Assembly: GCA_000720845.1 (NCBI GenBank)
Contig: JODU01000009.1
Coordinates: forward strand, 186,001 to 250,000
DNA length: 64,000 nt
From: Kitasatospora aureofaciens
GTDB taxonomy: Bacteria > Actinomycetota > Actinomycetes > Streptomycetales > Streptomycetaceae
Direction of reading: 5' to 3'
Below the pieces are notes generated by a model. The model saw only the letters and a list, made by a program, of their open reading frames with translations. It was not told the DNA's origin and made no database searches. Both the position numbers and the translations under genes were made by a program. Shown in pieces: positions 16,128-23,731 of the stretch. Every line of letters starts with the position of its first letter. The first letter of the stretch is position 1.

Positions 16128-17675
16128 ATGTCTCAAGCAGCCGTCAAGGCCTCCGGCGTCAGCGACGCCCCGGACGCCGGTCGCTGGAAAGCGCTGGTCT
16201 TCATCGCGCTCGCCCAGCTGATGGTGGTCCTCGACGCCACCATCGTGAACATCGCCCTCCCCTCCGCACAGCAGGACCTCGGCATCTCCGACGGCAACCG
16301 GCAGTGGGTCGTCACGGCCTACGCCCTCGCCTTCGGCGGTCTGCTGCTGTTCGGCGGCCGCATAGCCGACCTGTGGGGACGCAAGCGCACCTTCGTCACC
16401 GGCCTGGCCGGCTTCGCCGTTGCCTCCGCGCTCGGCGGCGCGGCCACCAACGAGGCGATGATGTTCGGCTCCCGCGCCCTCCAGGGCGTCTTCGGTGCCC
16501 TGCTCGCACCCGCCGCGCTCTCGCTGCTCGCCGTGATGTTCACGGACGCCAAGGAGCGCGCCAAGGCGTTCGGCATCTACGGTGCGATCGCCGGTGGCGG
16601 TGGCGCCGTGGGTCTGATCCTCGGCGGGTTCCTCACCGAGTACCTGAACTGGCGCTGGACGTTCTTCGTCAACATCCCGTTCGCCATCGTGGCCGCGGCC
16701 GGCGCGTACTTCGTCATCCGTGAGCCCCAGGGCGGCCGCAACCGCTCGCCGCTCGACATCCCCGGCGTGATCCTGTCCACCCTCGGTCTGGTCGCGCTCG
16801 TCTACGGCTTCACCCGCGCCGAGTCCAACGGCTGGAGCGACGCCCTGACGGTCGGCATGTTCGTCGGCTCGGCCGTGCTGCTGCTGGCCTTCGTGCTCGT
16901 CGAGTCCCGGGTCAAGGCCCCGCTGCTGCCGCTGCGCGTGATCACCGAGCGCAACCGGGGCGGGATCTACCTCTCGCTGGGTCTGGCCATCATCGCGATG
17001 TTCGGCCTCTTCCTCTTCCTGACCTACTACCTGCAGATCGTGAAGGGCTACACGCCGGTGAAGACCGGCTTCGCCTTCCTGCCGATGATCGCGGGCATGA
17101 TCACGGGCTCCACCCAGATCGGCACGCGCCTGATGACGCGGGTCGCGCCCCGGCTGCTGATGGGCCCCGGCTTCCTGGTCGCCGCCGTCGGCATGCTCTT
17201 CCTCACCCAGCTGGAGGTCGACACCTCCTACGCCGCGGTGCTGCTGCCCGGCATGCTCCTGCTCGGCCTCGGCATGGGTACGGCGTTCATGCCGGCCATG
17301 TCCCTGGCCACCATGGGCGTGGAGCCGCGGGACGCGGGCGTGGCCTCCGCGATGGTCAACACCTCGCAGCAGGTGGGCGGTGCGATCGGTACGGCACTGC
17401 TGAACACGATCGCCGCCTCGGCCACCACGTCGTACATCGCCGACCACATCGGGGGTGCGACCTCCCGCTCGCAGCAGCAGCTGGTCCAGTTGCAGGGCCA
17501 GGTGCAGGGCTACACCAGCGCGATCTGGTTCGCCGTCGGCATCCTGGTCGTGGCGTCCGCGATCGCCCTGACCTTCGTCAATGCCGGGCGGCCGGGCAGC
17601 GGCAAGGCCGTCGCCGGTTCCGGTGCGGGTGACGCGGTCGAGGACGAGCTGCCGGTGCCGGTCGTCGCCCACTGA
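16128..17675 (+). CDS. MFS drug efflux transporter, DHA2 (14-TM) family
   Basis: 515 aa from ATG 16128. Motif A (GRIADLWGRKRTFV) after TM2, motif C-like GAIAGGGGAVGLILGG in TM5 and the family start LAQLMVVLDATIVNIALPSAQQ identify an EmrB/QacA-type proton-drug antiporter. Fourteen hydrophobic segments are visible, with a Gln-rich loop (SRSQQQLVQLQGQVQG) before the last. Behind a TetR gene in the same direction, so a regulated multidrug or metabolite exporter. Substrate unknown. Confidence 0.92.
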   Translation: MSQAAVKASGVSDAPDAGRWKALVFIALAQLMVVLDATIVNIALPSAQQDLGISDGNRQWVVTAYALAFGGLLLFGGRIADLWGRKRTFVTGLAGFAVASALGGAATNEAMMFGSRALQGVFGALLAPAALSLLAVMFTDAKERAKAFGIYGAIAGGGGAVGLILGGFLTEYLNWRWTFFVNIPFAIVAAAGAYFVIREPQGGRNRSPLDIPGVILSTLGLVALVYGFTRAESNGWSDALTVGMFVGSAVLLLAFVLVESRVKAPLLPLRVITERNRGGIYLSLGLAIIAMFGLFLFLTYYLQIVKGYTPVKTGFAFLPMIAGMITGSTQIGTRLMTRVAPRLLMGPGFLVAAVGMLFLTQLEVDTSYAAVLLPGMLLLGLGMGTAFMPAMSLATMGVEPRDAGVASAMVNTSQQVGGAIGTALLNTIAASATTSYIADHIGGATSRSQQQLVQLQGQVQGYTSAIWFAVGILVVASAIALTFVNAGRPGSGKAVAGSGAGDAVEDELPVPVVAH

Positions 17676-17714
17676 CGACGCCGCACCCGGTACCCACTCG
17701 GGCCTCTGTTCCAC

Positions 17715-17750
17715 CCGTGCGTACGGGGAGGGGACGCCCCGTACGCACGG
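17715..17750. terminator. Bidirectional terminator between convergent MFS and MarR genes
   Basis: Perfect 14-bp arms CCGTGCGTACGGGG (17715-17728) and CCCCGTACGCACGG (17737-17750) with an 8-nt loop, between two genes that end toward each other. Confidence 0.75.
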
Positions 17751-17778
17751 TTCCCCCGGACCTGCCCCGGCCGCGCGC

Positions 17779-18270
17779 TCAGCGCAGCCAGGGCAGGTCC
17801 GCACCCGCTTCGCTCGGCTGGAGTCCCTCGGCGACGATCCGCATGATCTCGCCGAGGGACTTCTGCTGTTCGGGGGTGAGCCGGTCGAAGACCGCCTGCC
17901 GTACGGCGTTCACATGGCCCGGGGCGGTCCGGCGCAGCACCTCGTAGCCCTCGTCCGTGAGGATGGTGAACTGCCCGCGCTTGTCGGAGGGGCAGTCCTC
18001 GCGGCGGACCCAGCCGTTCTTCTCCAGGCGGGCCACCGCGTGCGAGAGCCGGGACCGGGTGATCTTCGCGTACTTGGCCAGCTCCGTCATCCGCAGCCGC
18101 CGGCGCGGTGACTCGGCCAGCTTGACCAGCAGGCCGTAGTAGACGTGCGGCATGCCCGCGTCGCGCTGGAGCTGCCGGTCGAGGTGGTCCTCGAGGAGGG
18201 TGGCGGCCTCGATGTAGGAGCGCCAGACGAGCTGCTCCTCGGCGGTGAGCCAACGGGGTTCGTCGTTCAT
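17779..18270 (-). CDS. MarR family regulator
   Basis: 163 aa from ATG 18270, the codon after which MarR homology starts (MNDEPRWLTAEEQLVWRSYI). Winged helix at about 55-110: RRLRMTELAKYAKITRSRLSHAVARLEKNGWV and the wing REDCPSDKRGQFTILT. Divergent from the LigB-type dioxygenase gene, the usual arrangement of MarR repressors that sense catechols or quinones. The two proteins' shared promoter region carries TTGAA/TTCAAG half-sites around a promoter. Confidence 0.92.
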   Translation of the reverse strand: MNDEPRWLTAEEQLVWRSYIEAATLLEDHLDRQLQRDAGMPHVYYGLLVKLAESPRRRLRMTELAKYAKITRSRLSHAVARLEKNGWVRREDCPSDKRGQFTILTDEGYEVLRRTAPGHVNAVRQAVFDRLTPEQQKSLGEIMRIVAEGLQPSEAGADLPWLR

Positions 18271-18294
18271 GGGTCCCACTCTACGAAACGACTC

Positions 18295-18352
18295 CTTGAA
18301 TGTTAAACAAACTCGGCGTAGATTGATGGCAAGTAAAGATTGAGAGTTCAAG
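18295..18352 (+). promoter_or_regulatory. Divergent promoter region with MarR half-sites
   Basis: For the dioxygenase gene, TTGAAT (18297-18302), 16 bp, TAGATT (18319-18324) form a plausible promoter. CTTGAA (18295-18300) overlaps the -35 and its inverse TTCAAG (18347-18352) lies after the start point. TTGAGAGTTCAA (18340-18351) is itself a TTGA/TCAA dyad. The region is strikingly AT-rich for this chromosome. Confidence 0.5.
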
Positions 18353-18368
18353 TATTGGAGCAGTAGCC

Positions 18369-19151
18369 ATGACCGCCGCCCCGAAGCGCATGCCCGCCCT
18401 CTACCTCAGCCACGGCGCCCCGCCGCTGGCCGACGACCCCGTCTGGCCCGGCGAACTGGCCGCGTGGGCCGCGGACCTGCCGCGCCCGAAGGCGATCCTC
18501 GTCGTCTCCGCCCACTGGGAGGAGGCCCCGCTCGCCCTCGGAGCCACCCGGACCGTCCCCCTCGTCTACGACTTCTGGGGCTTCCCCGAGCACTACTACC
18601 AGGTGCGCTACGGGGCGCCCGGCGCACCCGCGCTCGCCGAGTCCGTGCGCAAGCTGCTGCGCGCCCCCGGCACGCCCGTGCAGGACGTCCCCGACCGCGG
18701 CCTCGACCACGGCGCCTACGTGCCGCTGGTCGAGATGTACCCGGGCGCCGACATCCCGGTCCTCCAGGTCTCCATGCCGACCCTCGACCCGGCGCGGCTC
18801 ATGGAGATCGGCCGCAGGCTCGCGCCGCTGCGCGACGAGGGCGTGCTGATCATCGGCTCCGGCTTCTTCACCCACAACCTCGCCGCACTGCGCCAGGGCG
18901 GTACCCCCTCCTGGTCCGCGGAGTTCGACGACTGGGGCAGGCGCGCGCTGGAGGGCGGGGACGTGGACGGGCTGCTCGACTTCGTCCGCAAGGCTCCTGC
19001 GGGACGGCTCGCCCACCCGCGCACCGAGCACTTCGCCCCGCTGTTCGTGACCATGGGCGCGGCGGACGCGGCCGGTGAGCTGGACTCGCGGCGGTCCGTG
19101 ATCGACGGGTTCTGGCTGGGGCTGGCCAAGCGGTCGGTGCAGTTCGGCTGA
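18369..19151 (+). CDS. Class III extradiol dioxygenase (LigB/DOPA 4,5-dioxygenase-like)
   Basis: 260 aa from ATG 18369. Iron-site histidines are evident: YLSHGAPP near residue 14, VVSAHWEE near 48, FTHN near 172 and the C-terminal TEHFAPLF. DHGAYVPL near 118 also fits YgiD/DODA enzymes. These open catechol rings using Fe(II) or Zn. Length matches the family (about 260). A divergent MarR gene suggests induction by catecholic or quinone compounds. The exact substrate is not predictable. Confidence 0.9.
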   Translation: MTAAPKRMPALYLSHGAPPLADDPVWPGELAAWAADLPRPKAILVVSAHWEEAPLALGATRTVPLVYDFWGFPEHYYQVRYGAPGAPALAESVRKLLRAPGTPVQDVPDRGLDHGAYVPLVEMYPGADIPVLQVSMPTLDPARLMEIGRRLAPLRDEGVLIIGSGFFTHNLAALRQGGTPSWSAEFDDWGRRALEGGDVDGLLDFVRKAPAGRLAHPRTEHFAPLFVTMGAADAAGELDSRRSVIDGFWLGLAKRSVQFG

Positions 19152-19190
19152 GCGCGGGGCGGGAGAGTGCCCTCGACGGCGGCCGGTGGG

Positions 19191-19709
19191 CTACAGCGGC
19201 TTCTCGTACCAGGCCACGTCCCAGTACCGCCCGAACTTGCGGCCCACCTCGCGGTAGGTGCCCACGTGCCGGAAGCCGAAGCGTGCGTGCAGCCGGGCGG
19301 ACGCCTCGTTGGGCTGCGCGACGGCCGCGTAGGCGCGGTGGAGGTCCTCGCCGGCCAGGGCGTCGAAGAGGGACGCGTAGAGGAGCGAGCCGATGCCGCG
19401 GCCGCCGGCCCCCGGAGCGACGTAGACGGTGGTCTCCACCGAGGTCGCGTAGGCGGGCTTCGCGCGGTAAGGGCTGGATGTGGCGTACCCCAGAATCTCC
19501 TGTGAGTCCGCGTCCGTGGCAACCCTCAGCCGGTGCGGGCCGTCTTCCGGGTGGGAGAGCAGCCAGGGGCGGCGCTCCTCGGGGGTGAACGGCTCGGTGT
19601 CGAACGTGATGGGCGTCTCACGTACGTAGTGGTTGTAGAGGGCGGTGAGGGCTTTGAGATCGTCCTCGACTCCCGGCCTGACCTGGACCTCCGCAGTTCC
19701 CGACAGCAT
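19191..19709 (-). CDS. GNAT acetyltransferase, phosphinothricin N-acetyltransferase-like
   Basis: 172 aa from ATG 19709 with GAGGGGCG just upstream. GNAT acetyl-CoA motif VYVAPGAGGRGIGSLLYASL at about 98-117. The N-terminal ITFDTEPFTPEERRPWL and C-terminal HARFGFRHVGTYREVGRKFGRYWDVAWYEKPL are the Pat/Bar/YncA hallmarks. The family acetylates phosphinothricin, methionine sulfone or other small amines. Divergent from hrdD, 213 bp away. Confidence 0.9.
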   Translation of the reverse strand: MLSGTAEVQVRPGVEDDLKALTALYNHYVRETPITFDTEPFTPEERRPWLLSHPEDGPHRLRVATDADSQEILGYATSSPYRAKPAYATSVETTVYVAPGAGGRGIGSLLYASLFDALAGEDLHRAYAAVAQPNEASARLHARFGFRHVGTYREVGRKFGRYWDVAWYEKPL

Positions 19710-19769
19710 CGCCCCTCCTCGTGTGGCGGCACAGGGTACTGCATGATCAGAAAAATTGAGGGGCGGGTT

Positions 19770-19797
19770 GGGAATTCTGTCCGGATTCCAGTCGTTG
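19770..19797 (+). promoter_or_regulatory. SigR-type promoter of hrdD
   Basis: GGGAAT (19770-19775), exactly 18 bp, then GTTG (19794-19797): the disulfide-stress sigma factor R consensus GGGAAT-N18-GTT. hrdD of S. coelicolor is a documented SigR target from its p1 promoter, and the sequence here is 126 bp before the hrdD start codon. Confidence 0.88.
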
Positions 19798-19922
19798 TTT
19801 CCATCGGATGCAGGGCACCCGAGGAGAGTCCCGAGAGGGGCTGGAGACAACGGAGACAACTCCGCAAGGCGCCCGAGCGTCCACCGGACCACCCGCTGAA
19901 CCACCATCGCAAGGGAGCACGC

Positions 19923-20921
19923 ATGGCAACCCGTGCCGTCGCCCGTCGTAAGTCCGCCGCCGGCGAGACCTCCGGCTCGGCAACCAGCGTCCGCGCGAAC
20001 GGCGGCGAGCTCGCCGACCGCGATCTGGTCGGCATGTACCTCGACGAGATCGCCCGGACACCGCTGCTCGACGCCGCCAAGGAGGTCGAGCTGTCCCAGA
20101 CCATCGAGGCGGGTGTGTTCGCGCGGCAGGTCCTCGAAGGGTACGAGGAGACGGGGGCCGACGCCACCCGTGAGGAGCTCCAGGCCCTGATCGACGAGGG
20201 CGAGCGGGCGAAGGACGTCTTCATCCGCTCCAACCTCCGTCTGGTCGTCGCGGTCGCCCGCCGCTACCCGCGCAGCGGTCTGCCGCTCCTCGACCTCATC
20301 CAGGAGGGCAACGCCGGCCTGGTCCGCGCGGTCGAGAAGTTCGACTACCGCAAGGGTTTCAAGTTCTCGACGTACGCGACCTGGTGGATCCGTCAGGCCA
20401 TCACGCGCTCCATCGCCGACCAGTCGCGCACCATCCGGCTGCCCGTCCACCTGGTGGAGGAGCTGGGCCGGATCCGGCGCGTGCAGCGCGAGTTCAACCG
20501 CGAGCACGGCCGTGAGCCGGAGCCCGCCGAGATCGCGGCCGAGCTGGGCTCGACGCCGGAGCGTGTCACCGACGTGCTCGACTGGGCCCGTGACCCGGTC
20601 TCGCTGAACATGTCGGTGGACGACGAGGGCGAGACCCAGTTCGGCGACCTGCTGGAGGACACCTCGGCGGTGTCGCCCGAGCAGTCGGTGCTGACCCTGC
20701 TGCGCAGCGAGGAGCTGGACGACCTGATCGGCCGCCTCGACCCGCGCACCGCCTCCATCATCAAGATGCGGTACGGCATCGACGACGGCCGCGAGCGCAC
20801 GCTGACCGAGGTCGGCAAGGAGCACGGCCTCACCCGCGAGCGCATTCGCCAGATCGAGAAGCACGCGCTGCTGGAGCTGAAGAAGCTGGCCCGCGACACC
20901 GGCTTCGAGGCGGCGGCGTAG
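19923..20921 (+). CDS. hrdD: RNA polymerase sigma factor HrdD (group 2, sigma-70)
   Basis: 332 aa, the same length as S. coelicolor HrdD, start ATG with AAGGGAG upstream. Region 1.2/2.1 DLVGMYLDEIARTPLL, region 2.3-2.4 FDYRKGFKFSTYATWWIRQAI (about 138-158), region 3 RLPVHLVEELGRIRRV, region 4.2 RTLTEVGKEHGLTRERIRQIEKHALLELKKL (about 292-322) are all intact. Group 2 sigma factors recognise vegetative-type promoters but are dispensable. Expression via SigR is suggested by the upstream promoter. Confidence 0.97.
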   Translation: MATRAVARRKSAAGETSGSATSVRANGGELADRDLVGMYLDEIARTPLLDAAKEVELSQTIEAGVFARQVLEGYEETGADATREELQALIDEGERAKDVFIRSNLRLVVAVARRYPRSGLPLLDLIQEGNAGLVRAVEKFDYRKGFKFSTYATWWIRQAITRSIADQSRTIRLPVHLVEELGRIRRVQREFNREHGREPEPAEIAAELGSTPERVTDVLDWARDPVSLNMSVDDEGETQFGDLLEDTSAVSPEQSVLTLLRSEELDDLIGRLDPRTASIIKMRYGIDDGRERTLTEVGKEHGLTRERIRQIEKHALLELKKLARDTGFEAAA

Positions 20922-21352
20922 CGTGGCCGGGACGACGGCCGGCCGTGCGGCCCGGCCGCCGCGTGACGCGGGGGCGTGACGTGGCGGATGGGGCGTACGC
21001 CGGTGGTCGAACCCCGCGCAAACATGGCTGTACAACGCTGCTTCAACTCGCGGAGTCCGGGAAAAAGACGTTCGAGCCCCTTGGTCGGGGGCGGGCAACG
21101 GCTTCGGACCGACCCACCACGCAGCGACCGCAGCACACTGGACCACGTCCCGACGCACTCCCCCCGGCGCCGGGACTTCCCGAGCCGGGCTGCGGCGCCC
21201 CTCCCCCCGGGGCGCCGCAGCCCGGCTCCTTCTCCTGAGAGACGAGGCCGGCCGGGAGCCGGGGGAGAGCCCAGAGGCGGGCCACCCCGAACCTGAACCC
21301 CGGGGTGGCCCGCCGGATGGCAGATTCTGCCACAGCGGCATAGCCTGCCGAA
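20922..21352. other. Spacer between hrdD and tetR, two large hairpins
   Basis: 431 bp without a convincing reading frame. It holds a large terminator hairpin (21182-21228) and a second stem of 13 bp (21276-21314, GGCGGGCCACCCC against GGGGTGGCCCGCC). The short frame at 20976-21296 has poor codon bias. Confidence 0.6.
21182..21228 (+). terminator. Terminator downstream of hrdD
   Basis: Perfect 20-bp GC-rich arms at 21182-21201 and 21209-21228, 7-nt C-rich loop, followed by CTTCTCCT. Confidence 0.7.
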
Positions 21353-22087
21353 GTGAGCAGCACCGTTCCAGCACTTCCCGACCCGGGACCGGGGCCGGTC
21401 GCACCGGTCCCACCTGCCCTCCCGGCCCCACCGGCCGGGCCGGTTTCCCTGACCGAGCGGCGCAAGGCCGAGACCCGGATGGAGATCGCCCGGGCGGCGG
21501 CCCGCCTCTTCGCCGGCCAGGGCCTGCGGGCCACCCGGGCCGAGGACATCGCCCGGGCGGCGGGTGTCGCCCCGCGCACCTTCTACCGCTACTTCGCCGC
21601 CAAGGAGGAGGCGATCGCCCCGCTCTACGCCCTGGGCGCCGAGCGCTGGGTGCGGGCGGTGCGCGAGGCCCCGGCCGAACTGCCCCCGCCCGCGGCCCTG
21701 GAACACGCCGTGCGGCACACGCTGACCCCCGGCGCAGGTGTGTCGGCGCCCTCCTGGGAGTGGGCCCGCGCCCTCATCCGGCTGGCCGAGAGCAGTCCGG
21801 CACTGCGCAAGGTGTGGGCGGAGGTCTGCCACGCCACGGAGCGAGGGCTGGTGGAGGCGCTGGCCGCGCGGATGTCCGGGGGCGACGACAACGTTGCCGC
21901 GCGTCTGGCCGCCTCCCCCAGGCTGCACTTCGCCGCCGCCGTGGCGGGCTCGGCCGTACGCGTCGCGACGGAGCGCTGGGCGTCGTCCACCTCCCAGGAG
22001 GCCCGCAGCCCCCTGGAGCAGGCCCTGCTGAACCTGGCGGTACTGCGGGGCTTCACCTGGGGGGACGACCCCTCGGAACGGGGCTGA
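21353..22087 (+). CDS. TetR/AcrR family regulator with proline-rich N-terminus
   Basis: 244 aa from GTG 21353. Residues 1-32 are Pro/Ala-rich (PALPDPGPGPVAPVPPALP) and probably disordered. HTH at about 38-85 (RMEIARAAARLFAGQGLRATRAEDIARAAGVAPRTFYRYFAAKEEAI). C-terminal part resembles MftR-type TetR regulators (WEWARALIRLAESSPAL). No obvious divergent partner; the next genes are 0.6 kb away and read otherwise. Confidence 0.85.
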   Translation: MSSTVPALPDPGPGPVAPVPPALPAPPAGPVSLTERRKAETRMEIARAAARLFAGQGLRATRAEDIARAAGVAPRTFYRYFAAKEEAIAPLYALGAERWVRAVREAPAELPPPAALEHAVRHTLTPGAGVSAPSWEWARALIRLAESSPALRKVWAEVCHATERGLVEALAARMSGGDDNVAARLAASPRLHFAAAVAGSAVRVATERWASSTSQEARSPLEQALLNLAVLRGFTWGDDPSERG

Positions 22088-22697
22088 GCCCCGGACGGGC
22101 ACCACCACGGGCAGCGAACCCCCGCCGCCCGTCCCACGTCGGTTCGGCCCGCCCCGCCGGCCAGCCGGCCTCGCGGCAGACGGGCGGGTCGCCGCTGCCC
22201 GTCCGGTCAGCAACTCTCGCCGCCGGTCTCCCGCCGGTCTTCGCCCGCGCACGCCGGCCAGCTCGCCCTCGCGGTCTGTCCCGCACCGGGCGGCCGGTCC
22301 GGCCCCGCAGGCCGGCGCGCTTTCGTCACCCGTCCCACGCCGGGCTTGACTCCCGCCGCCGGTCGGGCCTTGCGGCCGGGTCTCGTGCTGGGCGGCGGTC
22401 CGGGTGGCGGGGATGCCGGTCCTGTGGCCGGTGGGCGGGGCGTCGTGCCGGGCGGCTGGTCCCCGCCGTAGGCCGGCGCGCTTTCGTCGCCCGTCCACGC
22501 CGGGCTTGACTCCCGCCGCCGGTCGGGCCAGGCCCTGCGGCCGGATCTTGGGCCGGGCGGCGGTCCCGGTGGCGGGGGTGCCGGTCCTGTGGCCGGTGGG
22601 CGGGTGCTGTGCGGGGTGCGGGGCCTCGTGCCGGTCGGCGGGGTCCCGGCGCCCGGGGGGGCGGGGCCTCGTGCCGGTCGGCGGGGGCTCGTAGGGG
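22088..22697. other. 610-bp GC-rich spacer with direct duplication
   Basis: No supported gene. Long frames on both strands here are Pro/Arg/Gly-rich artefacts of extreme GC. The segment contains a duplicated block (see 22309-22604) and a further short duplication of GCGGGGCCTCGTGCCGGTCG (about 22618 and 22661). Confidence 0.65.
22309..22604. repeat. About 132-bp imperfect direct repeat, two copies
   Basis: Copy 1 (22309-22440) and copy 2 (22470-22604) both begin AGGCCGGCGCGCTTTCGTC and run through GACTCCCGCCGCCGGTCGGG to GGTCCTGTGGCCGGTGGGCG. They differ by scattered substitutions and small indels. Offset is about 161 bp. A weaker third relative may lie upstream (22120-22260). No open frame is preserved in both. 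Confidence 0.75.
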
Positions 22698-23669
22698 TCA
22701 GTCCGGGTTTGCCGCCCGGGTCAGGCGGGCGCCCAGTTCCCGTACGCAGTCCACCAGTTCCGCCGGTTCCCGGACGCGGAAGTCCAGGCCGGTCGTCGCC
22801 AGGCGGGCCGCGATCCACTCCACGGAGCCGGACACGGTCGCCCGCACCACGCACGACGAGCGGCCGTCCACCGCCTCCGGCGTTCCCAACCAGTGCGGCA
22901 GCAGCGGCGTGACGGCCTCGACCGGCGCGTGGAAGACGACCGCGATCTCGTAGGAGTCGCTGCGGCGCTGCATCGAGTGCCGCAGGTATTCGGCCGCGTC
23001 CCCCGCCGGCAGCTCCCGCGGAGCGAACCGCGCCCCCGTGGCGAAGGGCTCGCTCACCCGGTCGACCCGGAAGGTCCGCCAGTCGTCCCGGTCGAGGTCG
23101 TAGGCGACCAGGTACCAGCGCCGCCCCGTCGACACCAGCCGGTACGGCTCCGTCACGCGCCGCGTCTCGCTGCCGTCCGCCGCCCGGTAGGCGAACCGCA
23201 GCCGCTCGTGCCCGGCCACCGTCGAGGCCATCACGGTCAGCGTCTCGGGCGCGATGCTCGGCCCGTCCCCGCTGGTCAGCGGCGTGGTCGCGGACTGGAG
23301 CGTGGTGACCCGGTGCCGCAGCCGGGACGGCAGCACCTGCTCCAGCTTGGCCAGGGCCCGCACCGACGCCTCGTCCAGGCCCGCGACCGCGTGGCCCGCG
23401 CCGGCCCGCAGCCCGACCGCGATGGCCACCGCCTCCTCGTCGTCGAGGACGAGCGGCGGCATCGCCTTGCCCGCAACCAGCCGGTAGCCGCCGTCGGAGC
23501 CCATCGTCGCCTGAACCGGATAGCCCAGTTCGCGCAGGCGGTCGATGTCCCGCCGGACGGTGCGCCGGGAGACCCCGAGCCGGTCGGCCAGCTCGCCGCC
23601 GGGCCATTCGCGGGGCGTCTGCAGGAGCGAGAGGAGCGTCAGCAACCGGGCCGGGGTGTCCGTCGTCAT
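22698..23669 (-). CDS. WYL-domain (YafY-type) transcriptional regulator
   Basis: 323 aa from ATG 23669. N-terminal winged HTH_11 (RLLTLLSLLQTPREWPGGELADRLGVSRRTVRRDIDRLRELGYPV, residues 8-52) followed by a WYL domain (FAYRAADGSETRRVTEPYRLVSTGRRWYLVAYDL, about 162-196) and a WCX C-terminal part. WYL domains sense nucleic-acid or small ligands. Divergent from an MFS pump gene 62 bp away, hence the probable regulator of it. Confidence 0.92.
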   Translation of the reverse strand: MTTDTPARLLTLLSLLQTPREWPGGELADRLGVSRRTVRRDIDRLRELGYPVQATMGSDGGYRLVAGKAMPPLVLDDEEAVAIAVGLRAGAGHAVAGLDEASVRALAKLEQVLPSRLRHRVTTLQSATTPLTSGDGPSIAPETLTVMASTVAGHERLRFAYRAADGSETRRVTEPYRLVSTGRRWYLVAYDLDRDDWRTFRVDRVSEPFATGARFAPRELPAGDAAEYLRHSMQRRSDSYEIAVVFHAPVEAVTPLLPHWLGTPEAVDGRSSCVVRATVSGSVEWIAARLATTGLDFRVREPAELVDCVRELGARLTRAANPD

Positions 23670-23731
23670 GCGTTCGAGGATGCCGCAGATCTAGGACATC
23701 ATCCGACCTACTGGCCTCCTAAGTTCCTCCC

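Noticed and set aside
22207..23607. 466-aa Pro/Arg-rich minus-strand frame crossing the spacer and the WYL gene
   Set aside because: It is in a different frame from the WYL regulator and is made of GC-driven low complexity.
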